A stretch of 64,000 bases of DNA from DASWLF01 sp963768765 (GCA_963768765.1 CAVYJK010000005.1:1-64000); one strand, 5' to 3'. Numbered from the stretch's first letter, positions 17,770 to 27,068 are shown. Notes: generated by a model not told the origin, from the letters alone. Numbers and translations: made by a program.

Positions 17770-18089
17770 TTTGTCATCACCCCCTCAGATGCCGGCGCCT
17801 TAGCAGGTGGGTGGCACCGCAAATAATGGCCCCAGGCGTATCCGGAGCCGGATAAGGAAAGGGTTTGGTCGGCGGGCCCGGGTTTACCCCCCCACTGCCC
17901 CCGGCAACCCATTTTTTACTGCGGCTCCGCCGTGGCCTCATTGACGCCGGCGGCCGGCATCATTAACTTCAAAATGTCCAGCTGTCCCTTCCTATGATAA
18001 GCCGGGAGGGAAGGTAAAAACAAATAATAAAAATGGCGACTTGTCGGCCTGGTTCACCTTGAATCAGTTTCTGCAAAGGAGGCAGGGAA
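17770..18089. other. Intergenic stretch without recognised features
   Basis: This 320-bp gap separates divergent thiL and the small gene at 18090. I see the usual GC-rich non-coding composition, an AT-rich patch around 18010-18035 that may hold the promoter for the small gene, and no repeat or RNA. Confidence 0.5.
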
Positions 18090-18323
18090 ATGGAAAAGCT
18101 GCAAGCCCAGAAAGCCTGGGCCGTGGCTTATGACCCCCAGTATTTTCTCCAGATGGGGGAAGAATACGACGAGGACCGCCTGGGGCAGTTAAACGAAGCG
18201 CTGGCGAAGGGTGATTACGCCTTGGTGAGCGACGACACCCAGGGGTTTGCCGGCGACCTCATTGTCGATTTTCCCCTCAACTTGCAGGAGCCTTACCGGG
18301 CCCTGATCATGGTAGAAAAGTGA
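18090..18323 (+). CDS. Small hypothetical protein
   Basis: 77 residues, acidic, no membrane segment or Cys. The ATG follows AAGGAGGCAGGGA, one of the best ribosome sites in the window, so I believe it is translated. It stands alone, flanked by non-coding DNA. No family recognised. Confidence 0.65.
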   Translation: MEKLQAQKAWAVAYDPQYFLQMGEEYDEDRLGQLNEALAKGDYALVSDDTQGFAGDLIVDFPLNLQEPYRALIMVEK

Positions 18324-18582
18324 CCCGGTCTCCCGGCCTCTCAAATGTAAAGTGCTAAAGGTTGGGGGGTTCCAAAGGAACTCGAAGGACGGACCTGAAA
18401 AACCGGTGGCCCAGCCGCCCTCGGCTGTGGATAGATTGGTGTCAGCAATAACCGTGGTGGGGGCGGGTCTTAAACCCGCCCCGACGAGAGCCCCAAAATA
18501 GTTGTAACTTTCCACCTTAGAGAAAACCGGATAGTCGTTAACCGGGCGCGCCTGGCGCCGGTTAATATTTTCTGCCCCGCCA

Positions 18583-19326
18583 TCACTCCCGGCTGCGCAA
18601 TTTCATCAACAGCCTCAGGATCTCCAGGTAGAGCCAGATGAGGGTCACCATCAGCCCGAAGGCCGCATACCATTCCATGTAGCGCGGCGCCCCCGCCGCG
18701 GCCCCCTGCTCGATGAAGTCAAAATCCAGCACCAGGTTCAGGGCCGCAATGACCACCACGAACAGGCTGAAGGCGATGCCCACGGGTCCGCTTTGATAGA
18801 TCAAGGGTATCCGCACTCCGAAAAAGCCGAGTACCAGGGTGACCAGATAAAAAACGGCGATGCCGCCGGTGGCCGCCACCACGCCCAGCTTGAAGTTCTC
18901 GCTGGCCCGGATCAGGCCTGACTTGTAGGCCAGCAGCAGCGCCAGGCAGGTGCCGAAGGTCAGCCCCACGGCCTGGATGACGATGCCCGGAAACTGGGCT
19001 TCCGCCACGGAGGAAACCCCGCCGATGACCAGCCCTTCCAGCAGGGCGTAAATGGGCGCGGTCACCGGGGCCCAGGACTGTTTGAAGACAGTGACCAGGG
19101 CCACGATGAAGCCGGCCACGGCCCCTATCACCAAGAGGGGCATCACGGCCTGGGGGTTCATGGTGCGGTAGAAGATGTTCCAGGTCCAGGCCGCGGTGAT
19201 AAAGACGCACAGGACCAAAAGCAGGGCCTTGTTGACCGTGCCCTGGATGGACATTTGCTCTTCCCGGGCGATCCTCCCAAATCCGGTGAAGGTGTCGTTG
19301 CTGAGCGCGGGATTAGCCGTCCTCAT
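18583..19326 (-). CDS. Bax inhibitor-1 / YccA family membrane protein
   Basis: A 247-residue protein with the MRTANPAL opening typical of this family and about seven hydrophobic segments. It ends with the LIWLYLEILRLLMKLRSRE tail found in BI-1-like proteins. Homologues such as YetJ act as pH-sensitive calcium leak channels; in bacteria the role is not settled. Good site GGAGGAAAAG before the ATG. Monocistronic. Confidence 0.9.
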   Translation of the reverse strand: MRTANPALSNDTFTGFGRIAREEQMSIQGTVNKALLLVLCVFITAAWTWNIFYRTMNPQAVMPLLVIGAVAGFIVALVTVFKQSWAPVTAPIYALLEGLVIGGVSSVAEAQFPGIVIQAVGLTFGTCLALLLAYKSGLIRASENFKLGVVAATGGIAVFYLVTLVLGFFGVRIPLIYQSGPVGIAFSLFVVVIAALNLVLDFDFIEQGAAAGAPRYMEWYAAFGLMVTLIWLYLEILRLLMKLRSRE

Positions 19327-19524
19327 CTTTTCCTCCGATTTAAATTGATCATGGCTCCGTCTGGCCAGAGTTTACCATGTGCCGGGGCGGGAGGAAAACA
19401 AAAAGGCGGGGACGCGGCTTTTCCGGGAGGAGCGCAGCACCCGGCAAGGGGGGTGCACAGAGGCGCCCCCGGCTCAAACTCCGTGAACTCAAATTAATAC
19501 TATGAAGGTAACCTGAATCGGGAA

Positions 19525-20994
19525 TCAGGCCATGGCCTTGTGCCGGTCCTCCCCGATGGCGTCGTAATCGGTGATGCCCATGGGTTTGACAAAATAAGTG
19601 GCGCAGACGTAGTCCAGCTCCTGGGAGGTGAGCTGCGGGGTCTGGCCCATGAACCGGGCCCGGTCCACCAGGTTTTCGATGAGGTCCCGGGGGTGGCAGG
19701 CGCACAGGGGGCGGGCGGAGATGACGTAGTAGCGGGCCATCATGTCCCTGATGATCTCCGGGTCAAAGGGGATATGGTGATTCACGCAGACCCGGCGAAA
19801 GATCTCCAGGTACTGTTCCGGAGAGACGTAGCCCACGAAGACCTTATGGCGGATGCGCCGCAGGAAGGCTTCGTCCGCCAGGCTGTAAGGGTTCAGGTTG
19901 GTGGAGAAGATGATGAGCTGGTCGAAGGGGATGCCGAACTGCTGCCCGGTGTGGAGGCAACAGAAGTCCTGCCGGGTCTCCAGGGGGTACATCCAGCGGT
20001 TGAGCAGCTGCCGGGGCGAGACCTTTTGCCGGCCGAAGTCGTCGATGATGAAGACCCCGTTATTGGCCCGCAGCTGGTGCGGCGCCTCGTAGAACTTGGT
20101 GATGGGGTTGAACTTCAGTTCCAGGGCCTCCTCCGTCATTTCGCCTCCGGCGATGACCACCGGGCGCCGACACAAAATCCAGCGGTTGTCGTGGGGCGGA
20201 GCCCCCTGGGGCAGGGACACCGGCTGGTGGTTAACTTCATCGTAGACCCGGATGATCTGGCCGTAGACATAGAGGGCGTAAGGGATGTAGACCGCGTCCT
20301 CGAAGGAGAGGCCGATGCAGTTGGCCATGACCGTCTTGCCGTTGCCGGAGGGCCCGAACAGAAAGATGGAGCGCCCGCTGTTGATGGCCGGGCCGATCTT
20401 GGTGATCATGGACGGGGAGACGACGTAGTCGGCGAAGACCTCTTGGAGCCGTTCCTGCTCCACTTTCACTTCGTGGATGGTCTGGGCCTCCACCCAATCC
20501 CAGTAGTCCTCCAGGGGCACGGGGGCCGGCCCCACGTAGCGGTTGGCTTCCAGGCACTGCTCCGCGTGCATCTTGCCGGTGTCGGTCAAGGCGTAACGCA
20601 TCTCGATGGGCATGTTGCTGTTCCGGCTCAGCATGTCCCGGGGTTTGACGTACATATAGTTCTGGTCCTTGAGATGCTCCAGGAGCGTTTCCGTCAGATG
20701 CTTCGTGATCTTGATATCCCGGGACATCTCTCGGCCGGTGACGGAGTCCCGGAAATAGGAATGTTTGAGGATAAGCTGGGTCAGCAGGTTTCTCGGCAGG
20801 CCGGTCTCCTCGAAGGTCTCGGGCACCGGCGGCCGGGGATAGACAAACTTGGCCAGCACCTCCGGCTCGATGAGTTTGAGGTCCAGCAGGTGTTTCGCCA
20901 GGAAACTCCGGTATTTTTTCTGGCGATACAGGGCCGGGGCCAGTTCTTCCGGGGTCAGTACCTGAGCTTTAAGGAGGCGTTCAGCCAGATTCAT
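19525..20994 (-). CDS. AAA ATPase with GspE-N-like N terminus, last gene of a pilin-linked operon
   Basis: 489 residues. The first 50 or so (LLKAQVLTPEELAPALYRQK ... LLDLKLIEPEVLAKFV) resemble the N-terminal helical domain of type II/IV secretion ATPases. The ATPase core has Walker A FGPSGNGKT near residue 215, Walker B GVFIIDDFGR near 330, a sensor-like IIFSTNLNP and an arginine-rich FLRRIRHK segment, as in AAA/MoxR-type rather than VirB11-type ATPases. It lies downstream of a Flp-type pilin and a MinD-like gene, so a role in remodelling a pilus or envelope complex is plausible but unproven. Confidence 0.75.
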   Translation of the reverse strand: MNLAERLLKAQVLTPEELAPALYRQKKYRSFLAKHLLDLKLIEPEVLAKFVYPRPPVPETFEETGLPRNLLTQLILKHSYFRDSVTGREMSRDIKITKHLTETLLEHLKDQNYMYVKPRDMLSRNSNMPIEMRYALTDTGKMHAEQCLEANRYVGPAPVPLEDYWDWVEAQTIHEVKVEQERLQEVFADYVVSPSMITKIGPAINSGRSIFLFGPSGNGKTVMANCIGLSFEDAVYIPYALYVYGQIIRVYDEVNHQPVSLPQGAPPHDNRWILCRRPVVIAGGEMTEEALELKFNPITKFYEAPHQLRANNGVFIIDDFGRQKVSPRQLLNRWMYPLETRQDFCCLHTGQQFGIPFDQLIIFSTNLNPYSLADEAFLRRIRHKVFVGYVSPEQYLEIFRRVCVNHHIPFDPEIIRDMMARYYVISARPLCACHPRDLIENLVDRARFMGQTPQLTSQELDYVCATYFVKPMGITDYDAIGEDRHKAMA

Positions 20995-21138
20995 TTGGGA
21001 TTCTCCATCAGTCTGTCAGCAAGAGCCGTTGGTAATGGTTCTGGGGCGCGCCATTTCTGCCAATTGCTGCGGCCTGCCGCCTCCCAGGGGGCTGCCGAAG
21101 TCGCGGCGCTTGGAAAATTCTGTCGCCAAGTCTGGCTC

Positions 21139-21303
21139 CTAAAGCTGGAATATGGCCGAGGCGCGATCAAACAAGCCCTTAATGGCGGAGCCAAAAATGG
21201 ACACGCTGGCCACTACGGCGAGAGCAATACCCACCAGCAACAATGCATATTCCACCGCGGAGGCACTCGTTTCATCCCGGATGAGGGATAGCATTTTTGC
21301 CAT
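21139..21303 (-). CDS. Flp/Fap-type pilin subunit (54 residues)
   Basis: The reading frame encodes MAKMLSLIRDETSASAVEYA followed by a hydrophobic helix (LLLVGIALAVVASVSIFG) and a short amphipathic end. This is the Flp pilin pattern: a short basic leader, a Glu-Tyr pair (VEYAL) at the start of the hydrophobic segment, and about 50-60 residues in total. GGAG precedes the ATG. Flp pilins are normally processed by TadV-type peptidases and assembled by Tad proteins, none of which is here. It sits between the MinD-like and AAA ATPase genes, all on the minus strand. Confidence 0.85.
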   Translation of the reverse strand: MAKMLSLIRDETSASAVEYALLLVGIALAVVASVSIFGSAIKGLFDRASAIFQL

Positions 21304-21364
21304 GACCGTGGTCTCCGCTTTTCTAAGTCCCCTTTCTTTTGGAGTAGTTTTCCAAGCCCACCGG

Positions 21365-22366
21365 TCAGGAAGTCTGCGTAATCATGGTTGGCACCGGCAG
21401 ACCTTCGTCCGCCGGCGTTTCCGGGTTCGTTAGCCAGCCTGGTCTGGGAAGCCGCGATTCTTTGATGATTCTTAAAACGATCTGCTGCAATCCCTGGGCC
21501 GCCTTGCTCTTTTTCTGGCCCGTGGGGAAGGGAACCATCTGGTTGACGGCCGCCTCCACCGCCGGGTCGTGAACCAGTGCCCCCAGAGTCTGGGGTTGGA
21601 TGCTCAGAAAGTCATGGCAGACCGACTGGATGATCTCCGGCGACTTCAAGTCCGAGGTACTCTTCACCATGTTGACTATCAGAAAAAGCTGGAAGTCCCA
21701 CAGGGCCCGGCACAACAGGTCGTATTTGGAGGGAGCCTTTTCCTTGAATTGAGCCAACAGGTCCGGGATGGAGTGCAGGGGCATCTCCGGGCTGGTACCC
21801 GCGGTCTGGTACAGCAGGGCCAGGACCTCGTCATCTTTGGAGAAATCCTTGGAGAGCTTCCGGTAGAGAGCGCTCTTGATGAAACCGTAGGCATTCTGGA
21901 TGGAGGTGGCCTGGCTGGTGAACACCACGATTTTCCCCGGGGAATAGTTGAAGAAATCCAGGAGATTGAAGGAGGAGCCGGCCCCCAGGTCCAGCAGGAC
22001 GTATTGCGCCGGCAGATTTTCGATCTGGTTGAGCAGCCTGATCTTCTGGGCATAGGTGGGGTTGGCCGAGCCCAGGATGTCGTCGGCGCCGCAGATGAGG
22101 CCGATGCCCTCCACCTCCGTCTCGATGACGGTATCTTCCAGGCGCGGCACCTTTTTCAACAGGAAGTGTTCCAGGGTGACCTGGGGATAACGCACCGCCA
22201 TCAAGGTGTGGAGGTTGGCTCCGCCCAGATCGCCGTCTATCAGGATCACCTTCTTTCCCAGGCGGGCCAGGCAGATTCCCAAACCCAGGGAGACAATGCT
22301 CTTGCCGACGCCGCCCTTGCCGCCGCCAACACTCCAAAGCTTTATTCTATTCAGTCCAGTAGACAT
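21365..22366 (-). CDS. MinD/ParA-family ATPase (FleN/CpaE-like)
   Basis: 333 residues with the deviant Walker A GGGKGGVGKS near residue 17, the switch region ILIDGDLGGANLHTL and QYVLLDLGAGSSFNLLDFF, typical of membrane-associated MinD, FleN and YlxH proteins. CpaE and FleN relatives place pili or flagella. The ATG 22366 after GGAGGTCGAA is preferred to an upstream TTG. There are 62 bp between its stop and the pilin start, so the two are probably co-transcribed. Confidence 0.87.
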   Translation of the reverse strand: MSTGLNRIKLWSVGGGKGGVGKSIVSLGLGICLARLGKKVILIDGDLGGANLHTLMAVRYPQVTLEHFLLKKVPRLEDTVIETEVEGIGLICGADDILGSANPTYAQKIRLLNQIENLPAQYVLLDLGAGSSFNLLDFFNYSPGKIVVFTSQATSIQNAYGFIKSALYRKLSKDFSKDDEVLALLYQTAGTSPEMPLHSIPDLLAQFKEKAPSKYDLLCRALWDFQLFLIVNMVKSTSDLKSPEIIQSVCHDFLSIQPQTLGALVHDPAVEAAVNQMVPFPTGQKKSKAAQGLQQIVLRIIKESRLPRPGWLTNPETPADEGLPVPTMITQTS

Positions 22367-22390
22367 TTCGACCTCCAATCGGCGGCATAA

Positions 22391-22996
22391 TCAGCGGGGG
22401 AGCCTCCTTTGCCAGATAGACCAAAGGCTTTTGCCGGCCACCGCCAGACTGCCAAAGAACCACAAGACCCAGCCGAACAACTGATAGGATTTGCTCCCTG
22501 CCAGTTGAAAGGCCACTCCGCCAAACAGCAATATCATCCCCAGCAAATAAAACTTCTGATGGAGGTTGGCCGGTCTCGGGTTGGTATAGGCCTGATCCCA
22601 ACGTTCCCACAAGGACTTGATGTCTTTGGAGGTATGGGGGATCAGGTCTCCCAGGATCTTGCGGGCCGTCAGGGTCGGCTGGTCCAGCTCCAGGCCCAGG
22701 GTTAATTGCCTGCCCCCCTCACCGGCAAATCGGACCCAGGTCAGCTTGCCTCTGATGTCAATGGGCTCTTCGCCCCCCTTGAACCTCAAGCGCAGGTTGC
22801 CGGTGTGGCCGTTGAGGTTTTCCCAACTCATCGAGGCCTGGGGATAAATGGCCTCCAGGGTGACCACCCCGGCGGTCAGATTCTGGACCAATACCGGAAC
22901 CCGAAGAACGGTATCTCCTGCCTTGTCAATGACCTCAAAAATTATGTAAGGGGTGTCGGCGGTTCGGGCCGGTTTTTCAGGATGATTCGGTGCCAT
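22391..22996 (-). CDS. PilZ-like domain membrane protein
   Basis: 201 residues. The first 130 form a beta-rich region with LRFKGGEEPIDIRGKLTWVR and LTLGLELDQP, resembling a PilZ domain but without a clear RxxxR c-di-GMP motif. Two hydrophobic helices follow (FYLLGMILLFGGVAFQLAG and LFGWVLWFFGSLAVAG), with a basic end. GGAGGATGAC precedes the ATG and the stop is 24 bp before the MinD-like start. It probably anchors or senses for the pilin operon; ligand binding is uncertain. Confidence 0.65.
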   Translation of the reverse strand: MAPNHPEKPARTADTPYIIFEVIDKAGDTVLRVPVLVQNLTAGVVTLEAIYPQASMSWENLNGHTGNLRLRFKGGEEPIDIRGKLTWVRFAGEGGRQLTLGLELDQPTLTARKILGDLIPHTSKDIKSLWERWDQAYTNPRPANLHQKFYLLGMILLFGGVAFQLAGSKSYQLFGWVLWFFGSLAVAGKSLWSIWQRRLPR

Positions 22997-23059
22997 GTCA
23001 TCCTCCTCCGTAGCGGACTAGTAGTTCAAAACGGTAATGCCTGGCAGGGTCCCGCCCCG

Positions 23060-24628
23060 TCAGGACCCCCCCAAAGAAGGCTCCTGCTCCAACAGAAAGC
23101 CCCTGGCCATCTTGCCGGCTTTCTCTAACTTCTCCTTGAAGAGCAAGGTGGCAAACTCCGGGTTGATGGCCACGTAATTTTTCAGACAAAAGATCACCAT
23201 CAGGATCTTCTGCCGGTCGGCAGCCAGATCGGGATTTTGGTGCAAGAAATCATTGGCCGCGGTCCGGACCTCCTGGTACTGCTGGTTCTGCGGCGCAGGC
23301 GCCGGCATCACCGCGGCCCAGGCCTGGACGATATCACTGGAACAATTCTGGTTTTTTTCCACCCCCTCTGCCTCCGGTTCCGTAGACTCCGCCAAGGGCG
23401 GGCAATAGCGTTGATCCCATTCTTTGGTGCGGCGGTTGAATTCCGCCGCTCCGGCTTCCAACCCGCCGCGCAGCGTCTCAAAACGGCAGCTCTCCACGAT
23501 CACCTTTTCCCCCAGTCCCGCCAGGAGCTGGAAAAATTGACCCGAAACGGTGGGTTCGAAACTTCCCGGGGCAGGCTCGGGCCCACCCTCGGTAATCGGG
23601 AAATCATCGGTCAACCTGGAGGGCTGCAATTGTAATCCCGCCTCAATCAGGGCCTGTTCCGGAAATGACCAGGTTCCCGGGGCGGCGATGGTGGCAGGCA
23701 GCCCCGGAACCTGGTGCAGGTCGGCAGGGCCGCTTTTCCCCCCGGGGGGCAGGGGCGCGGCGGCCAACAGGTCTTGCAGATATTCCCATCTTTCCGGGTG
23801 GGCGCGGCTGTCACCGTGGGGCGCATGCCAAAGCAGCCCCAGGAGCACTTCCGGGTCTCTGATCCCCACCCCCAGGGCTGCGGTGAGGACCCCGTAATAA
23901 TAAGCCTCCACCGAGGGCGCCGGGACCAGCAACGCCTTGAGCACCAGGCCGTGCGGCGCAATGAAGCGGTAAATCTCCTCCCAGGGCAGCACCTGGGGCT
24001 CGGCGCCGCCAGCCGGATTGGCGGCTTGGGAGGCATACTTCCGGATAAATTGCCAGACCGCGGGTTTGGGGTGTCGGGGCGGGCTTTCCCAGGGAGGGCG
24101 GCGCCAGCGCCAGGGTTCCCGGCCCTGGGGTTCGATGGAGGGCGGAGCCAGAACCAGGCCCCCTTCACCGTAGATCAGCACCTGGGGGGCCAGGAAAAAG
24201 GAGGGCGGCGCCAAACGCTCCGGCGGCAGGGCATAATAATGCTGCTCCCGGCTGTCGCCCACTTCCGCGACGCACTGGGAGCGCCACTCGCCCAACTGGT
24301 CCAGCGACAGGGCCCCCTCGCCCTTGTTGACCTCCAGGACCAGCAGCCGGGAAGCCTTGCCGGTGCGGATACCAACGTTTACCTGGATATCCGCCATGCC
24401 CAGGTCGGCCAGCCACTGGGACCAGAGTTTCCGGGGCTGGCTGAAATCCAGACCCAGATCGGTCCCGCCGTTGGCGTTCATGGCCACCAGGACCCAGCCC
24501 AGGCCCTGGTAACGGGCCACGAAATCCAGCCAGAGGCCGTTGTGGTCCACGTTACCTTTCAGGTTCAGGATGCGGCCGATTTCGTCATGGCCAACCCTGA
24601 CGGCAAATTCTTTGCTAGACAATTTCAT
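23060..24628 (-). CDS. Degenerate Prim-Pol-like protein heading the pilin-linked operon
   Basis: 522 residues. Residues about 35-190 follow the bifunctional primase/polymerase layout: GLGWVLVAMNANGG, NVGIRTGKASRLLVLEVNKG, EQHYYALP and IYGEGGLVLAPPSIEPQGREPW. True Prim-Pol enzymes have DxD at the LEVNK position; here it is Glu-Val-Asn, so catalytic metal ligands look lost. The remainder, including VWQFIRKYASQAANPAGG and a Gln/Glu-rich C terminus, is not recognised. A replication-type fold at the head of a pilus-like operon is unusual. A binding role without catalysis is my inference. Confidence 0.55.
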   Translation of the reverse strand: MKLSSKEFAVRVGHDEIGRILNLKGNVDHNGLWLDFVARYQGLGWVLVAMNANGGTDLGLDFSQPRKLWSQWLADLGMADIQVNVGIRTGKASRLLVLEVNKGEGALSLDQLGEWRSQCVAEVGDSREQHYYALPPERLAPPSFFLAPQVLIYGEGGLVLAPPSIEPQGREPWRWRRPPWESPPRHPKPAVWQFIRKYASQAANPAGGAEPQVLPWEEIYRFIAPHGLVLKALLVPAPSVEAYYYGVLTAALGVGIRDPEVLLGLLWHAPHGDSRAHPERWEYLQDLLAAAPLPPGGKSGPADLHQVPGLPATIAAPGTWSFPEQALIEAGLQLQPSRLTDDFPITEGGPEPAPGSFEPTVSGQFFQLLAGLGEKVIVESCRFETLRGGLEAGAAEFNRRTKEWDQRYCPPLAESTEPEAEGVEKNQNCSSDIVQAWAAVMPAPAPQNQQYQEVRTAANDFLHQNPDLAADRQKILMVIFCLKNYVAINPEFATLLFKEKLEKAGKMARGFLLEQEPSLGGS

Positions 24629-25017
24629 CCCCCATCATCTGGCAGATGAATCATTTCCCTGAGGCGGAAATCTCGAGCCCGGTGCCCTGGAATTAGCAAC
24701 CCCAGCCCCCGAATTGTTGAGGATTTTTAGAATGGCCCGATGAAAAGGACTCCGGCGCCGCCGCCCCCGAAATTTGGCGACAATTATTTTGATGCTATTT
24801 TCAAGTCAAGGGGCGTTGGTAGCAATCAGGGCAACCCTGATTCTAAGGTGCGATTTTCCTCATTTTGAGGGCAAGAACGGGAGGGGCGTCCCTTACCAGG
24901 CGGCGGGGTCCCGGGGATTAAGCCGGGTGGGGGCGGCTGTATGACGGGAAAGGCTTTGGGAGGGCTTCAGATGGGCGATAAGGCAATAAAAAGATGCTGA
25001 GAATACCGGGCGCCGCC
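24629..25017. other. Intergenic region with a short perfect palindrome
   Basis: This 389-bp gap lies upstream of the Prim-Pol-like gene. The only clear structure is a perfect 8-bp inverted repeat, AATCAGGG / CCCTGATT around CAA, at 24824-24842, which could be an operator or a small hairpin. No coding frame is convincing. Confidence 0.4.
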
Positions 25018-25661
25018 TCAGGCAGTTCGGTCCAGGTGGTACAGGACTATGAGCATGACCACGGTGCCCAGTAGCATCCAGATGGGGCCGAACAGCCACA
25101 AGACCAGCAGCACCCCCAGGTAGTAGCCCCGCATCCCCAGGGTGTAATGCATCATGCCCCGGTTCAGGATGCCGGTGATGTAGTCGGGGGTGATCTTGTG
25201 GGCCAGGGTGGAGGGGACGTTGATCATGAAGTTGACGTGGTTGTAATAGCGGATGGCCAGGCAGAAACTGAAGAAGACGAAAAAGAAATCGAGCGATCAG
25301 CGACCATCAGCTTGAACAGCCAGAGAACCCGGTGTTCCCGCACCAGTTCCTTGAGGGTGGGAGAGATTTCCGCCATCTTCTCCGGACTGGCCGCGATGCT
25401 CACCAGCCCCAGGCTGATGAGGATGGCGGTGGAGGCCAGGAAGCTGGAGGCCATCACCCAGTTGCGTAGGGTCTGGACCGCCAGGATGTCCCGGTTGTGT
25501 TCCATGATGGACTCCACCCAGTGCCCCCGTAGGTGGTTGGTGACGCCTATGGAGGTGGTCAGCGGCTTGGTGTGGATCCGATAGATTAAATAAGCATGGT
25601 AGACGATTAATAACAAGAATGACGCGGAGGTTAGATAAAGTTCTAAGATAAGCAATGTCAT
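25018..25661 (-). CDS. DUF599 family membrane protein, with two apparent indels
   Basis: The N-terminal part has a hydrophobic helix, YHAYLIYRIHTKPLTTSIG, and the RNWVMASSFLASTAILI segment characteristic of DUF599. The frame breaks at about 25293-25301. Removing two single bases gives MVLIVDFFFVFFSFCLAIRY and reads on through INVPSTLAHKITPDYI to 25018, for 213 residues with about four membrane helices. The function of DUF599 proteins is not known. Confidence 0.75.
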
Positions 25662-25921
25662 CCATCCGCCGTTCCCCTCACGCAGGTGGTTTCACTCCCA
25701 TTCCCTGAAGGGAGGTGCTTGGGCGCGGAGCAATACCCCCCTCCCACCCGCTCCCCCTCCATCCATTCCTCAGAGGATGGGAAAAGGCCATTTAAATGGA
25801 AGCGGGTTGCTTCAGAGATTTTAGCTCAGTTTGGCAGGCGGAGCAACTTTTGCTTTTGGGGCCCCTAGTTTCCACGGGGCCGCCTTCTTGCAATTTCCGG
25901 CCAATTGGATAATATCCGGCC

Positions 25922-26182
25922 ATGAGCGCCATGTTTGGCTTCTTTCTGCGGCTGTTCATCTGCTTCGTGGCGGCCAAGTTCCTGCTGCACGCCGTGGGGG
26001 TGGGGAGCCGGCAATATCTCATGGGCTTGACCGTCCTATTGCTGGTTAATGTTTATTGGCTGGGATACCTGGTGTTCCGGGACCGGGGAGACTTGCGCCC
26101 GCCGCCGCCGGCGGCCCCGCGCCAGAACCGGCCGGAGCAACCGGCCGCGAAGCCCCCCGCAGGGCCATCTGGCGAAAGTTGA
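25922..26182 (+). CDS. Small membrane protein with proline-rich tail
   Basis: 86 residues: two hydrophobic helices (FFLRLFICFVAAKFLLHAV and LMGLTVLLLVNVYWLGYLVF) and a Pro/Ala-rich C terminus. No strong ribosome site is seen, but the hydrophobic pattern is protein-like. No family recognised. Confidence 0.5.
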   Translation: MSAMFGFFLRLFICFVAAKFLLHAVGVGSRQYLMGLTVLLLVNVYWLGYLVFRDRGDLRPPPPAAPRQNRPEQPAAKPPAGPSGES

Positions 26183-26443
26183 GCCTCCCGCAAATTAAGA
26201 CCCTTGAAAAATCCTAAACCAGGTTGGTCCTCTGATGGGCGGCCGGAGAAGGCCGCCCCACCTCCTTGATTTTTCCGGGACCTCCGTGCCCGCCTCCAGA
26301 TTCGGGTCTCCAGAGACGGGTTCACCGCCTCCCTGCGGCCTTCGTTCCCGGAGGCTCTCTGGCGAAATTCCTGGGGCCCCAGGTGGCCAGGCGCCACCAA
26401 GGCGCGGGGGTAAGACCGGCGTTGCCGGCCAGTCATTTTTTCC

Positions 26444-26475
26444 TTGACACTGATTTTGTGAATGTTTTAACATTC
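26444..26475 (+). promoter_or_regulatory. Candidate promoter and palindromic operator of the dsr operon
   Basis: TTGACA (26444-26449) is followed, 18 bases later, by TAACAT (26468-26473), a sigma70-like pair. A perfect palindrome with arms GAATGTT and AACATTC around TT (26460-26475) covers the -10, so a bound regulator would block RNA polymerase. It lies 36 bp upstream of the RsbRD-type gene that opens the operon. The rest of the 26183-26511 gap shows no feature. Confidence 0.6.
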
Positions 26476-26511
26476 AAAAGCCATATCCTCGGGTACTGAA
26501 CCCAATCTACC

Positions 26512-27015
26512 ATGAAACTAACTGACCTCCTTACCCAGAAAAAATCACGCATTGTCGACGGGTGGCTGCGGGTAATCTACGAGAGCTACCCGGCGGAAAC
26601 CGCCATCTTTTTAAAGAAAGAAAAAGACCGCTTCGACAACCCGGTGGGGATCTCCACTGCCGACGGGATCAAGGCCCTCTATGAAGCCCTGCTCGTCGAT
26701 ATGGAAACCGACCGAGTCCTGGCCGCCCTGGACGAAATCATCCGGATCAGGGCCATCCAGGATTTTTCTCCCTCCCAGGCCCTGGCCTTCATCTTTCTCC
26801 TGAAGAACGTCATCCGGGAAGAACTGGCCAAAGAACTGCGGGCAGGAGACCTGGCCGCCGAGCTCCTGGAGCTGGAGTCCCGCATCGACGGGCTGGCCCT
26901 GCTGGGCTTCGACGTCTACACCAAACGGCGGGAAAAGCTGCACGAAATCAGGGTAAACGAGATTAAAAACCGAGTCAGTGGGTTGATGAGAAGAACGGGC
27001 TTAGACTTGTCCTAA
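26512..27015 (+). CDS. RsbRD N-terminal-domain protein
   Basis: 167 residues, all-helical, beginning KLTDLLTQKKSRIVDGWL, matching the RsbRD N-terminal (globin-like sensor) domain without a STAS partner. Genes of this kind are commonly found in front of dsrM in sulfate reducers. A role in sensing or regulating the complex is inference. It is followed after 115 bp by dsrM; the gap holds a palindromic repeat. Confidence 0.8.
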   Translation: MKLTDLLTQKKSRIVDGWLRVIYESYPAETAIFLKKEKDRFDNPVGISTADGIKALYEALLVDMETDRVLAALDEIIRIRAIQDFSPSQALAFIFLLKNVIREELAKELRAGDLAAELLELESRIDGLALLGFDVYTKRREKLHEIRVNEIKNRVSGLMRRTGLDLS

Positions 27016-27018
27016 CCC

Positions 27019-27068
27019 GTGAGCAGGCTTCAGCTTGCACCGGCACAGGCGAGACGCCTGTGCTACCA
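27019..27068. repeat. Palindromic repeat between the RsbRD-type gene and dsrM
   Basis: Two hairpins: GCAGGCT facing AGCTTGC, and 9-bp arms GCACAGGCG / CGCCTGTGC around AGA. This belongs to the common CACAGGCG...CGCCTGTG intergenic type. It lies inside the presumed operon and may be transcribed. Confidence 0.6.

Noticed and set aside
17770..17890. TPP riboswitch upstream of thiL
   Set aside because: The conserved CTGAGA and ACCTGA boxes are absent.
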